This document shows, in pieces, positions 25,520-34,088 of a stretch of 64,000 nt of DNA. The notes below the pieces were generated by a model. That model worked only from the letters and a program-made list of their open reading frames with translations, searched no databases and was not told the DNA's origin. Position numbers and translations under genes: made by a program. The DNA comes from an uncultured Eubacteriales bacterium (GTDB lineage Bacteria; Bacillota; Clostridia; Oscillospirales; CAG-272). Where the stretch lies: NCBI GenBank assembly GCA_910586545.1, contig CAJUIQ010000002.1, positions 1 through 64,000 of the forward strand, in the 5' to 3' direction. Within the stretch, counting starts at the first letter, position 1; each line of letters starts with the position of its first letter.

Positions 25520-26593
25520 ATGAAGAAAATTGGCATCGTCGGATATGGCGGCATGGGGCAATGGCATGCCTGCAGCATTACCGGCACCACATATTTGGAA
25601 TCTATTCCATTCGAGAAAAGCGATGTAGCAGAAGTAGCCGGCGTGTATGACATTGATCCGGAAAAAAGAAGCAAAGCCCAGGCAGACGGGTATACGGTAT
25701 ATGCATCATTGGATGCCCTGCTGGCAGTTCCCGAAATTGATATCATAGTGGTGGCAACGCCCAATGATGTACATGAATCTATTGCTGTGCAGGCAATGGA
25801 CGCAGGCAAACATGTTATTGTAGAAAAGCCGGTGACCATGTCCTGCGAGGCTCTGGACGCTATGATCGCAGCGTCGGAGAAAAACGACAGAAAATTTTCC
25901 GTGCACCAAAACCGTCGTTTTGACGATTATTTTGTAGCTATGAAGCAGATTGCAGACGAAGGCACAATCGGAGATATCATCAGCATCGAATCCCGGATTC
26001 ACGGCGATCACGGCGTACCGGGAGACTGGCGGAAAACAGTAGAACAAGGCGGCGGCATGCTCTACGACTGGGGTGTGCATATGCTGGACCAGCAGCTGTG
26101 GATGCTGGGATATGACGTTGACCGGGTATATGCCCACTTCGATTATCTCACAGGAATTCCGGTAGATGACGGCTGCTTTGTAGATGTATATCTAAAAAGC
26201 GGCAAGGTGCTGCACACGGAAATCTGCACCTATAACTTTATCCCGCTACCGATGATGTACATGCGCGGGAGAACAGGCACGGCCTTATTTGGCACCTGGG
26301 GAGATGACGTGCAAGTCGTACGCTGCACGGAATGGGGCGACCACGACAATATCCTTCCGGTAAAGGCTGCGGCAGGACTGACCAAAACTATGGCACCCCG
26401 GACGGGACGTTCCATGGAGCAGCTCTCCATTAAGCTACCTAAGACAGACGTCCACAATTATTACCGCAATTTCTGCGCCGCCATTGACGGCAAAGAGGAC
26501 TTGCTGGTAACCCACCAGCAAATGCGCGTAGTTATGCAAGTAATTATGGCGGCGTTCGAGTCCGCCAAAACCGGTGCTGTTGTGAAATTATAA
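25520..26593 (+). CDS. Gfo/Idh/MocA-family oxidoreductase
   Basis: NAD(P)-dependent sugar or inositol-type dehydrogenase of 357 residues. The N-terminal Rossmann motif is GIVGYGGMGQWH, and EKPVTM contains the conserved catalytic Lys. The C-terminal part has DWGVHMLDQ, corresponding to the family's H-x-x-D region. Members act on glucose, inositol, scyllo-inositol and many others; the sequence alone does not tell which. It is a single-gene unit with a strong promoter and its own terminator. Confidence 0.9.
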   Translation: MKKIGIVGYGGMGQWHACSITGTTYLESIPFEKSDVAEVAGVYDIDPEKRSKAQADGYTVYASLDALLAVPEIDIIVVATPNDVHESIAVQAMDAGKHVIVEKPVTMSCEALDAMIAASEKNDRKFSVHQNRRFDDYFVAMKQIADEGTIGDIISIESRIHGDHGVPGDWRKTVEQGGGMLYDWGVHMLDQQLWMLGYDVDRVYAHFDYLTGIPVDDGCFVDVYLKSGKVLHTEICTYNFIPLPMMYMRGRTGTALFGTWGDDVQVVRCTEWGDHDNILPVKAAAGLTKTMAPRTGRSMEQLSIKLPKTDVHNYYRNFCAAIDGKEDLLVTHQQMRVVMQVIMAAFESAKTGAVVKL

Positions 26594-26596
26594 AGG

Positions 26597-26625
26597 AAAA
26601 GCTTCTCCTACGGAGAAGCTTTTTT
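26597..26625 (+). terminator. Intrinsic terminator after oxidoreductase
   Basis: AAAAGCTTCTCC and GGAGAAGCTTTTTT around a 3-nt loop. Confidence 0.88.
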
Positions 26626-26750
26626 GTATCTAAAACACAATCTACTTTTTCATGAGTTGGAAATATCCATGACATTTCCGCAAATAACAAGAACTTTGTT
26701 GTATTTTTCCTTCTAAAGATATTATGAAATATTAAATTTTTCGTTCCCCC

Positions 26751-26779
26751 TTGACAAGCGGTCTGCGGTATGCTACGTT
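26751..26779 (+). promoter_or_regulatory. Promoter of the thrS leader
   Basis: TTGACA (26751-26756), 17-bp spacer ending TGC, TACGTT (26774-26779). The stretch 26626-26750 holds nothing recognisable. Confidence 0.7.
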
Positions 26780-26786
26780 GATATAT

Positions 26787-26995
26787 AAATATTCATGCGG
26801 ACCATGTTGTCCGGTAGATTTTATCTTGTCGTGCTAAGAGAGCCGCTTGATGGGTGCGAAGGCGGACGCGACAGCCGGATGGTACCAGCCGCAGGTGTAA
26901 ATTTCTATAATAATTGAGTGAAACGCTCGGGTGGAACCGTGCGGACATTGTCCTCACCCCGACACATTTTTGTCGGTGCGGGGATTTTTTCTTTT
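26787..26995 (+). promoter_or_regulatory. T-box leader of thrS (threonine specifier ACC)
   Basis: Tertiary-structure riboswitch that reads the charging state of tRNA-Thr. The T-box core GGGTGGAACCGTG (26929-26941) is nearly canonical, with one change at the end (usually GCG). It is followed by a terminator (26952-26993: CCGACA/TGTCGG stem, GGGG, then T6) that it can disrupt. Upstream, GCTAAGAGAG begins stem I, and GGTACCAGC places an ACC (Thr) triplet at 26884-26886 as the likely specifier. This matches the downstream gene and the GGU anticodon of the tRNA at 54542. The exact stem boundaries were not folded by program. Confidence 0.88.
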
Positions 26996-27031
26996 CCCGT
27001 ACCGCAAGGAAAAAGGAAAGGATAAAAAATT

Positions 27032-28966
27032 ATGCGTATTCAATTTGAAAACGGACCGGTTCTGGAAGCCGCGCAGGCAGCTTCTATATATGACCTGGCT
27101 TCTCAGGCAGGCGTTATCTCTCGGGAGGTAATCGCCGCCGAAATCGACGGCACGGTCGTGGATCTTACTTCCACGGTATCCCAGGACGCAAGCATACGTC
27201 TGCTTACCTTTGCCGACGAAGCAGGCCAGCGGGTGTTTAACCACACAGCCAGTCATATTCTGGCCCAGGCCGTAAAACGTCTGTATCCCGAAACGAAGCT
27301 GGCAATTGGGCCTGCCATCGACAACGGATTTTACTATGATTTCGATTCAGATATTTCCTTTACCCCTGAAATTCTCACAAAGCTGGAAGGGGAAATGAAG
27401 AAAATTGTAAAGGAAAATCTGCGTCTGGAACGATTTACGCTGTCTCGGGACGAGGCAATCGCTCATATGGAGGCTGCAGGGGAGCCCTACAAAGTGCAGC
27501 TGATCTCCCGGGTGCCCGAAGGGGAAGAAATTTCTTTCTACCGGCAGGGAGAATTTACCGATCTGTGCGCCGGCGCCCACCTGTTTGCTACAGGAATTGT
27601 GAAGGCCGTAAAGCTCACCTCCTGTACAGGCGCTTACTGGGAAGGCAACAGCAACAACAAAATGCTTCAGCGTATCTACGGTACTGCTTTTCCGAAAAAG
27701 GATCAGCTAAACGAATATCTGGCTATGGTTGAGGAAGCCAAAAAGCGGGACCATAACAAAATTGGCCGAGAGTTGGAGTATTTTACTACAGTAGATGTAA
27801 TTGGTCAAGGTCTGCCAATTTTGATGCCCAAGGGCGCAAAGGTAATCCAGACCCTGCAGCGGTTTGTAGAAGACGAAGAAGCCCGCCGTGGATATGTACT
27901 TACGAAAACGCCCTACATGGCAAAGCGTGAACTGTACAAAATATCCGGTCACTGGGATCACTACCGGGACGGTATGTTTGTTTTGGGCGATCCGGATGAC
28001 GAAAGCAGGGAATGTCTCGCACTGCGACCGATGACCTGCCCCTTCCAATATCAGGTATATCTAAATAAAAAGCGTTCCTACCGGGATCTGCCTATGCGGC
28101 TTGCGGAAACCTCTACGCTGTTCCGCAACGAAGATTCAGGAGAAATGCACGGACTGATCCGTGTACGTCAGTTTACGATTTCCGAAGGACATATTGTTCT
28201 GCGACCCGACCAGCTTGCCCAAGAATTCAAAGCATGTCTGGAGCTGGCAAACTATATGCTGGAAACGGTGGGGCTGGCAGAGGACTGTACCTATCGATTC
28301 TCTCAGTGGGATCCCAACAACCGGGATAAATATGAAGGGACCACCGAGCAGTGGGAAGAAGCCCAGACGGTTATGAAAAATCTGCTGGACGAAATTGGGT
28401 TGGACTATAAAATTGGTATTGATGAGGCCGCTTTCTACGGGCCTAAGCTGGATATTCAGATCAAGAATGTCCATGGAAAAGAAGACACGCTGATCACCCT
28501 GCAGATTGATATGCTGCTTGCCCAGAAATTCGGTATGGAATATACCGATTCGGACAACACACAAAAAACGCCGTATATTATCCACCGTACCAGTATTGGT
28601 TGCTACGAACGTACCCTGGCTCTGCTTCTAGAGAAATATGCCGGCGCGCTGCCCCTTTGGATTGCGCCTGTACAAGTGACCGTTTTGCCGGTATCCAATT
28701 TATTTGAAGAATATGCTGTGCAGGTACGCGACAAGCTGCAGGCCGCCGGCATTCGGGTAGAAATGGATGTCCGCAATGAAAAGATCGGCTACCGTGTACG
28801 GGAAGCACAGCTTTCCAAGGTACCGTATATGGCCATTGTAGGGGCGGAGGAACAGGAAGCCGGAACAGTATCTGTCCGTGCCCGGAAAGAAGGAGAAGGC
28901 GGCCTTCTGTCTGTGGACGACTTTATACAAAAGGTTCTCTTAGAAATCAACGAAAAGAGAAAATAA
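27032..28966 (+). CDS. thrS: Threonyl-tRNA synthetase
   Basis: Charges tRNA-Thr; full length at 644 residues. Domain order is TGS (about 1-62), second editing domain with HTASHILAQAVKRL and the YDFD region (about 65-225), catalytic class II core (about 240-530) with MTCPFQYQVY supplying the zinc Cys and IHRTSIGCYERTLALLLEKYAG-type motif 3, and a C-terminal anticodon-binding domain. AAAGGAAAGG precedes the start. Expression is controlled by the T-box leader immediately upstream, so it should rise when tRNA-Thr is uncharged. Confidence 0.98.
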   Translation: MRIQFENGPVLEAAQAASIYDLASQAGVISREVIAAEIDGTVVDLTSTVSQDASIRLLTFADEAGQRVFNHTASHILAQAVKRLYPETKLAIGPAIDNGFYYDFDSDISFTPEILTKLEGEMKKIVKENLRLERFTLSRDEAIAHMEAAGEPYKVQLISRVPEGEEISFYRQGEFTDLCAGAHLFATGIVKAVKLTSCTGAYWEGNSNNKMLQRIYGTAFPKKDQLNEYLAMVEEAKKRDHNKIGRELEYFTTVDVIGQGLPILMPKGAKVIQTLQRFVEDEEARRGYVLTKTPYMAKRELYKISGHWDHYRDGMFVLGDPDDESRECLALRPMTCPFQYQVYLNKKRSYRDLPMRLAETSTLFRNEDSGEMHGLIRVRQFTISEGHIVLRPDQLAQEFKACLELANYMLETVGLAEDCTYRFSQWDPNNRDKYEGTTEQWEEAQTVMKNLLDEIGLDYKIGIDEAAFYGPKLDIQIKNVHGKEDTLITLQIDMLLAQKFGMEYTDSDNTQKTPYIIHRTSIGCYERTLALLLEKYAGALPLWIAPVQVTVLPVSNLFEEYAVQVRDKLQAAGIRVEMDVRNEKIGYRVREAQLSKVPYMAIVGAEEQEAGTVSVRARKEGEGGLLSVDDFIQKVLLEINEKRK

Positions 28967-29003
28967 AAAACGACTCGACACCCTTGCCATATACACAATA
29001 AGG

Positions 29004-29037
29004 AAAGCGCTCCCGTAAACGGGAGCGCTTTTGGTTT
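29004..29037 (+). terminator. Intrinsic terminator after thrS
   Basis: AAAGCGCTCCCG and CGGGAGCGCTTT around TAAA, followed by TGGTTTT. Confidence 0.85.
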
Positions 29038-29055
29038 TGGCTGCGTAAGAAAATG

Positions 29056-29084
29056 AAAAAAGAGGAACTATGTCCCTCTTTTTT
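29056..29084 (-). terminator. Intrinsic terminator of hemW
   Basis: AAAAAAGAGG and CCTCTTTTTT around a 9-nt loop. It overlaps the hemW stop codon by 2 bp. Confidence 0.75.
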
Positions 29085-30285
29085 AAAACTGGTTTGCTGG
29101 AGAAATGGCGTTCAAGTCCTCAAAGGTTAAAATATCCGATAAAATATAGTTGGAGACAAACATCCCCGCATGGGTCAGCGCAATATTGTCTCCGCGCCGC
29201 ACCATATACCCTTTTTTCAAATAAAAGGGCAGCTTGGCGCCGTATAATTCTAAAAAATCACTGCCGAAGGTGCGCTGAAATTCTCCCAGCGGCAACCCGT
29301 CCGATAGGCGAAACTTCAACATAATATATTCACCCATCCGCGCTTTTCCCTTTATCTCCTCAGAAGATACCGTAATACCGATATCGTTTTGAATATGCTC
29401 AATCCCCTTGATATATGCCTGCACATTGGGAACAAACGAAAACCGGGTTCCATTAAAATAAGAATGGGCGCTGGGACCGAGGCCCAAATATTCTTCGCAG
29501 TTCCAGTATTTCAGATTATGCTTGCACATTTTCCCCGGCCGGGCGAAATTGCTGATTTCATACTGCTTATACCCCCGTTTTTCCAGCATGGCACAAGCGG
29601 CGCGGTACATATCAAACTCCATATCCTCATCTGGAAGAGGCAACTGATGGCGAAGCTTGTAAAAAGGTGTGCCCGGTTCAATTTTCAAATTATACAGCGA
29701 AACATGTTCCGGATGCAGCCGCGTAACATAATCCACAGATCCCAACAGACTTTCCTGCGTCTGCCGAGGAATCCCAAACATAAGATCCACACTGATATTT
29801 TCAATTTTTGCCCGCCGGGCGTCTCTAAAGCACTGTTCAAACTCCCCGCGGCTATGGATTCTGGAAAGGGCCTGCAGCTCTCCTGCATGGGCCGACTGCA
29901 AGCCGATACTGATCCGGTTAACACCGGCACGGCGCATACGAACCAAGGTTTTATACGTGACAGTGGCAGGATTCACCTCTACAGAAAATTCTGTATTTTT
30001 AGCCAAATGAAAGGCATGCCGCACACCGCGAATCAACCGAAGCAGCTGTTCTTCCGGCAAAGCGGTTGGAGTTCCGCCGCCGATATATACACTGTCTGGC
30101 GTGCGCTGAGATACGGCGCTTTTATAATATTCCATGTGGGAAAGTAAGGCGTTTACATAGCGCTCATAAATTGTATCGTCTCCAGGAGCAAAGGAGTAAA
30201 AATCGCAATATGCGCACTTGCTGCGGCAAAAAGGCACATGTACATAGATTCCAAGCTTTCCGCCCACATTTTGAACGACAGGCAT
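29083..30285 (-). CDS. hemW: HemW-like radical SAM protein (coproporphyrinogen oxidase-like)
   Basis: Radical SAM protein of 400 residues. The cluster motif is VPFCRSKCAYCDF (CxxxCxxC) and GGGTPTALP is the SAM-binding glycine region. The HemN-like C-terminal domain follows. The family was long annotated as oxygen-independent coproporphyrinogen oxidase, but HemW proteins act as heme chaperones or have unknown roles, and no heme synthesis genes are nearby. AAGGAGG precedes the start at 9 bp. It is a single-gene unit between two terminators. Confidence 0.9.
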   Translation of the reverse strand: MPVVQNVGGKLGIYVHVPFCRSKCAYCDFYSFAPGDDTIYERYVNALLSHMEYYKSAVSQRTPDSVYIGGGTPTALPEEQLLRLIRGVRHAFHLAKNTEFSVEVNPATVTYKTLVRMRRAGVNRISIGLQSAHAGELQALSRIHSRGEFEQCFRDARRAKIENISVDLMFGIPRQTQESLLGSVDYVTRLHPEHVSLYNLKIEPGTPFYKLRHQLPLPDEDMEFDMYRAACAMLEKRGYKQYEISNFARPGKMCKHNLKYWNCEEYLGLGPSAHSYFNGTRFSFVPNVQAYIKGIEHIQNDIGITVSSEEIKGKARMGEYIMLKFRLSDGLPLGEFQRTFGSDFLELYGAKLPFYLKKGYMVRRGDNIALTHAGMFVSNYILSDILTFEDLNAISPANQF

Positions 30286-30433
30286 ACGCGGTCGCCTCCT
30301 TCCCCTGTTATAGCATCCTACATATCACACGATCACACTGCATATGATACCACAAATTCAGGGCCTGCGCAAGTCATTTTCATGCCAACTTGTTCCGAAT
30401 GTCTGAATTTACTGTGAATTTACGGGGATTCTA

Positions 30434-30462
30434 TTGAAATAAAATGGAATTTATTATATAAT
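30434..30462 (+). promoter_or_regulatory. Promoter of the metY operon
   Basis: TTGAAA (30434-30439), 17-bp spacer, TATAAT (30457-30462). The leader of about 50 nt is too short for a SAM riboswitch or T-box, and none is seen. Confidence 0.8.
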
Positions 30463-30519
30463 ATGTTGTGTGTTTTTATAGCACTCAAAAATCCGGGTAA
30501 CAGGAAAGGAAGAAAAATT

Positions 30520-31797
30520 GTGAAAGAATTTCATGTAGAGACCAAGTGCATTCAGGAAGGGTGGAAGCCTTCCAACGGAGAAGCCCGTGTGCTTCCCATC
30601 TATCAGAGTACTACTTATAAATATGACAGCGGAGAGCATCTCGGTCAGCTGTTCGACCTGTCCGCACCCGGACATATGTATACTAGAATTTCCAACCCCA
30701 CTGTAGCATGTGTAGAAGAGAAAATTGCCGCCCTGGAAGGAGGCGTAGGCGCTATGTGCACCTCCTCCGGTCAGGCTGCCTCCCTGCTTTCTATTTTCAA
30801 TATTACAAGCTCCGGAGAAAATTTTGTTTCCTGCTCCACCATTTACGGGGGCACCGTAAACCTGTTCGCCGTCACCATGAAGCGCATGGGTATTGAAGTG
30901 CGCTTTGCAAGACCGGACATGACAGACGAGGAAATTCACGCTTTGTTTGATGAGAAAACCCGGCTGGTATTCGGTGAAACCATCGCAAACCCTGCGCTGA
31001 ACGTGCTGGATATCGAACGGTTTGCCACGATTGCACATGCGCATAATGTGCCGCTGATCATCGACAATACGTTTGCCACACCGGTGATCTGTCGGCCCTT
31101 TGAATTTGGTGCGGATATCGTCATCCATTCCACCACAAAATATTTGGACGGACATGCTTCTGTAGTAGGCGGTGTCATTGTAGACAGCGGAAAATTTGAC
31201 TGGGAGGCCAGCGGGAACTATCCCGAACTGACCACACCGGACGAAAGCTACCACGGCGTAGTATACACTCGGGATTTCGGCAGTGCCGCATACATCACAA
31301 AAGCCCGCGTACAGCTGATGCGGGATCTGGGGACAACACCCCAGCCCATCGCTATGTACATTCTGAATCTGGGGCTGGAAACACTGGCTCTTCGTATGGA
31401 GCGTCATTTTGAAAACGGCCTGGCCGTGGCAAAATATCTGGAAGGGCATGATAAAATCAGCTGGGTCAACAATCCTGCACTGCCCTCGAATACACAATAT
31501 GAAAGATGTCAAAAATATTTGGGCGGTAAGTCCTGCGGCGTTGTATCCTTTGGCGTAAAGGGCGGCAGAGACGCGGCTATGCGGTTCATGAATCACCTGC
31601 AGCTGGCGCAGATTGTGGTACACGTTGCCGACGCGCGCACCTGCGTGCTCCATCCCGCATCTACTACCCACCGCCAGCTTACCGATCAGCAGCTGGTAGA
31701 TGCAGGCATCGGCCCAGATTTGATCCGTATGTCTGTGGGCATTGAAAACATTGACGATATTTTGGCCGATATTGAAAACGCACTGGCGCAGGTATAA
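30520..31797 (+). CDS. metY: O-acetylhomoserine sulfhydrylase
   Basis: PLP enzyme of 425 residues that makes homocysteine from O-acetylhomoserine and sulfide. The GTG at 30520 is chosen because AAGGAA lies 8 bp upstream and the protein then begins MKEFHVETKCIQEG, typical of the family; the frame is open to 30463 but that region holds the promoter. PLP-lysine is in IVIHSTTKYLDGH, and YTRISNPTV and LRMSVGIENIDDI are family marks. metA follows 45 bp downstream and makes its substrate, so the pair forms the direct sulfhydrylation route to methionine. Confidence 0.94.
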   Translation: MKEFHVETKCIQEGWKPSNGEARVLPIYQSTTYKYDSGEHLGQLFDLSAPGHMYTRISNPTVACVEEKIAALEGGVGAMCTSSGQAASLLSIFNITSSGENFVSCSTIYGGTVNLFAVTMKRMGIEVRFARPDMTDEEIHALFDEKTRLVFGETIANPALNVLDIERFATIAHAHNVPLIIDNTFATPVICRPFEFGADIVIHSTTKYLDGHASVVGGVIVDSGKFDWEASGNYPELTTPDESYHGVVYTRDFGSAAYITKARVQLMRDLGTTPQPIAMYILNLGLETLALRMERHFENGLAVAKYLEGHDKISWVNNPALPSNTQYERCQKYLGGKSCGVVSFGVKGGRDAAMRFMNHLQLAQIVVHVADARTCVLHPASTTHRQLTDQQLVDAGIGPDLIRMSVGIENIDDILADIENALAQV

Positions 31798-31842
31798 GAA
31801 CAGGCGTAAAAGGCATAACTAACCATAACGGAGGACAAGCCG

Positions 31843-32766
31843 TTGCCAATTAAAATTCCTAACGCTTTGCCCGCAACGGAAACGCTGCAAAGCGAAAATA
31901 TTTTTGTTATTACAGAAAATAGGGCCATTACCCAGGACATACGGCCGCTGAAAATTGCCATCCTGAATCTGATGCCTACAAAAATCACCACAGAAACCCA
32001 ACTTGCAAGGCTTCTGGGCAATACGCCTTTGCAAGTAGAACTGGAGCTACTGCATACAGCTACGCATATGGCGCGCAATACATCCGCTGAGCACATGCTC
32101 TCTTTCTACCGTACCTGGGAGGATGTGCAGGATGAAAAATTTGACGGTATGATTATTACCGGGGCGCCGGTAGAAAAAATGGAATTTGAAGCGGTGACCT
32201 ACTGGGACGAGCTATGCCAGATTATGGAATGGTCAAAAACGCATGTAACCAGCACACTCCATATCTGTTGGGGCGCGCAGGCAGGGTTGTACTACCACTA
32301 TGGCATTCAAAAATATCCCCTGCCGGAAAAGCTGTCCGGTATATTTCCCCATAAAAAGGAGCGGAAAACCGCTATTCTGCTGCGGGGATTTGACGACAGC
32401 TTTATGATCCCCCACTCACGCCATACTACAGTGCGAAGGCAGGATATTGTAGCTGTGCCGGAGTTAAAAATTCTTGCCTCCGGTGAAGAAGAGCGAGTAG
32501 GCGTATTCGCCGTATCCAATCAGGGCGGCAGTCAAATTTTTATCACCGGGCACCCGGAATATGACGGGGAAACCCTGAAAAGTGAATACCTGCGGGACAA
32601 GGCTGCAGGTATTGCCCCGGCCCTGCCGGAGAATTATTTTCCAGCCGGAGATGATACAAAGGAGCCCATCGTCACTTGGCGCAGTCACGCAAACCTGTTG
32701 TATTCCAACTGGCTAAACTACTTCGTATATCAAACCACACCTTACAACATCGAACAAATTGGTTGA
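31843..32766 (+). CDS. metA: Homoserine O-acyltransferase (MetA type)
   Basis: Acylates homoserine for methionine synthesis; 307 residues. The start is TTG at 31843, 8 bp after GGAGGA, giving the usual N-terminus MPIKIPNALPA. The catalytic Cys is in LHICWGAQAGLYYHYG and the catalytic Glu and His lie further on (GHPEYD). MetA proteins of Firmicutes mostly use acetyl-CoA despite the older succinyltransferase name, which fits the adjacent O-acetylhomoserine sulfhydrylase. The active-site residue that decides acetyl versus succinyl was not aligned. Confidence 0.95.
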   Translation: MPIKIPNALPATETLQSENIFVITENRAITQDIRPLKIAILNLMPTKITTETQLARLLGNTPLQVELELLHTATHMARNTSAEHMLSFYRTWEDVQDEKFDGMIITGAPVEKMEFEAVTYWDELCQIMEWSKTHVTSTLHICWGAQAGLYYHYGIQKYPLPEKLSGIFPHKKERKTAILLRGFDDSFMIPHSRHTTVRRQDIVAVPELKILASGEEERVGVFAVSNQGGSQIFITGHPEYDGETLKSEYLRDKAAGIAPALPENYFPAGDDTKEPIVTWRSHANLLYSNWLNYFVYQTTPYNIEQIG

Positions 32767-32782
32767 ACAAAGGAGATTGGCA

Positions 32783-33043
32783 ATGGCAGATCAACCACAC
32801 GCAAAGACCCAAACCTTTTCTCTTCATGACGAAAGGGATCGGACAATCCGGGATATACTGACAGCAGTATATCAAGCGCTGCAGGAAAAAGGATATGACC
32901 CCATCAATCAGATGGTAGGATATATTCTCTCTGAGGACCCTACCTATATCACCAATCACAAAAACGCGCGGGCGCTGATTTGCCGAATTGACCGGGACGA
33001 ATTGATGGGAGCCCTTGTAAAATACTATCTGGGACTGGGCTAA
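32783..33043 (+). CDS. ireB: IreB family regulatory protein (UPF0297)
   Basis: Small regulatory protein of 86 residues. In enterococci IreB is phosphorylated by the Ser/Thr kinase IreK and affects cephalosporin resistance and wall homeostasis. The family core ERDRTIRDILTAVYQALQEK and GYDPINQMVGYILSEDPTYI is unmistakable, and the N-terminal region carries Thr residues (KTQTFSL) where phosphorylation occurs in relatives. The ATG at 32783 follows AGGAGA. Its usual neighbours (alaS, yqgF) are absent; here it sits between metA and ribF. Confidence 0.95.
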   Translation: MADQPHAKTQTFSLHDERDRTIRDILTAVYQALQEKGYDPINQMVGYILSEDPTYITNHKNARALICRIDRDELMGALVKYYLGLG

Positions 33044-33072
33044 GACCTTAAACCAGGTAGGAGATACGGCGT

Positions 33073-34023
33073 ATGATCGTTTATAAATTATCAATAAACG
33101 GAAGAACTGGTGCCCCTGCCTACACACAGGTAAACGCGCTTCCCGCAGGCGCCGCTGTGGCACTGGGAAATTTTGACGGAGTGCACAGAGGACATCAGCA
33201 GTTATTTTCCAAAGCCAAAAGCGCAGGTTGCTCCAGCAGCGCCGCATGGACATTTACGCGCCTTGCCAAACCGGTGGATACTGTACCCTTTCTTACCGAT
33301 ACAAAAGCGAAACTGCGGCTTTTTGCTGTGTGCGGTTTGGATTATGCAGTTCTAGAGGATTTTGAAGCGGTGCGGTTCCAGACACCCGCTGCCTTTGCAA
33401 GACAGTATCTTCCCGGTCAACTTCAGGCAGGCAGTGTGATCTGCGGTTTTAATTTTCGTTTTGGGAAAGGCGGAGTAGGAGATGCGGACGCGCTGCAAGC
33501 ATATCTTGCACCTGCAGGAATCCCCGTTATGATTGAAAAACCAGTCCTATGGAAAAATCGGATCGTTTCTTCCAGCGTTATACGCAGCTGTATTTTGGAT
33601 GGGGACATGGACATGGCCCACGAACTTTTAGGCCATCCTTTTTCTATATCCTTTCCCGTAGTACGAGGCAAGCAGCTTGGACGAACCATTGGTATTCCCA
33701 CTATCAATCAAAGCTTTCCAGTGGGACATATCATTCCCAAAAGTGGAATCTATGCCTGTACCTGTAATGTAGGCGAAGACATTTTTCTAGGCGTAGCCAA
33801 TATCGGCGTGCGGCCCACTGTTACGGGGGGACATGTTCCGGTAAACTGTGAAACCCATATTATTGACTATAACGGCCTTCTATACGGAAAAGAAATTCAG
33901 GTGAATTTCTTTCACCGTCTGCGGGACGAAGTTCGATTTGAAGATATCTCTCAGCTGAAAGCGCAAGTGCAATGCGATATACAAACCACGGTCCACTATT
34001 TTGAAACTACATATGGCGGCTGA
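33073..34023 (+). CDS. ribF: Bifunctional riboflavin kinase/FAD synthetase
   Basis: Makes FMN and then FAD from riboflavin; 316 residues. The N-terminal nucleotidyltransferase domain (about 20-180) has ALGNFDGVHRGHQQLF and CGFNFRFGKGG. The C-terminal kinase domain (about 185-310) has GRTIGIPTINQ, SGIYACTC and GVANIGVRPTV. The full domain set is present at typical length. It follows ireB by 29 bp on the same strand and is probably read from the metY promoter or an internal one. Confidence 0.96.
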   Translation: MIVYKLSINGRTGAPAYTQVNALPAGAAVALGNFDGVHRGHQQLFSKAKSAGCSSSAAWTFTRLAKPVDTVPFLTDTKAKLRLFAVCGLDYAVLEDFEAVRFQTPAAFARQYLPGQLQAGSVICGFNFRFGKGGVGDADALQAYLAPAGIPVMIEKPVLWKNRIVSSSVIRSCILDGDMDMAHELLGHPFSISFPVVRGKQLGRTIGIPTINQSFPVGHIIPKSGIYACTCNVGEDIFLGVANIGVRPTVTGGHVPVNCETHIIDYNGLLYGKEIQVNFFHRLRDEVRFEDISQLKAQVQCDIQTTVHYFETTYGG

Positions 34024-34037
34024 TGTCGTCTCGTTTG

Positions 34038-34062
34038 CAGCGCATCCATAGCGGATGCGCTT
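34038..34062 (+). terminator. Weak hairpin between ribF and PBP5-like gene
   Basis: AGCGCATCC and GGATGCGCT around a short loop, followed by only TCTATG. It could reduce read-through but is not a strong terminator. Confidence 0.4.
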
Positions 34063-34088
34063 CTATGTAAGAAAGGAGATAGAATCCA

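Noticed and set aside
30286..30519. SAM riboswitch or methionine T-box ahead of metY-metA
   Set aside because: The promoter lies only about 58 bp before the start codon, so the leader is too short, and no T-box or S-box motif is seen.
30454..31671. 405-codon open frame antisense to metY
   Set aside because: metY on the other strand is a full, clearly conserved PLP enzyme; the antisense frame resembles nothing.
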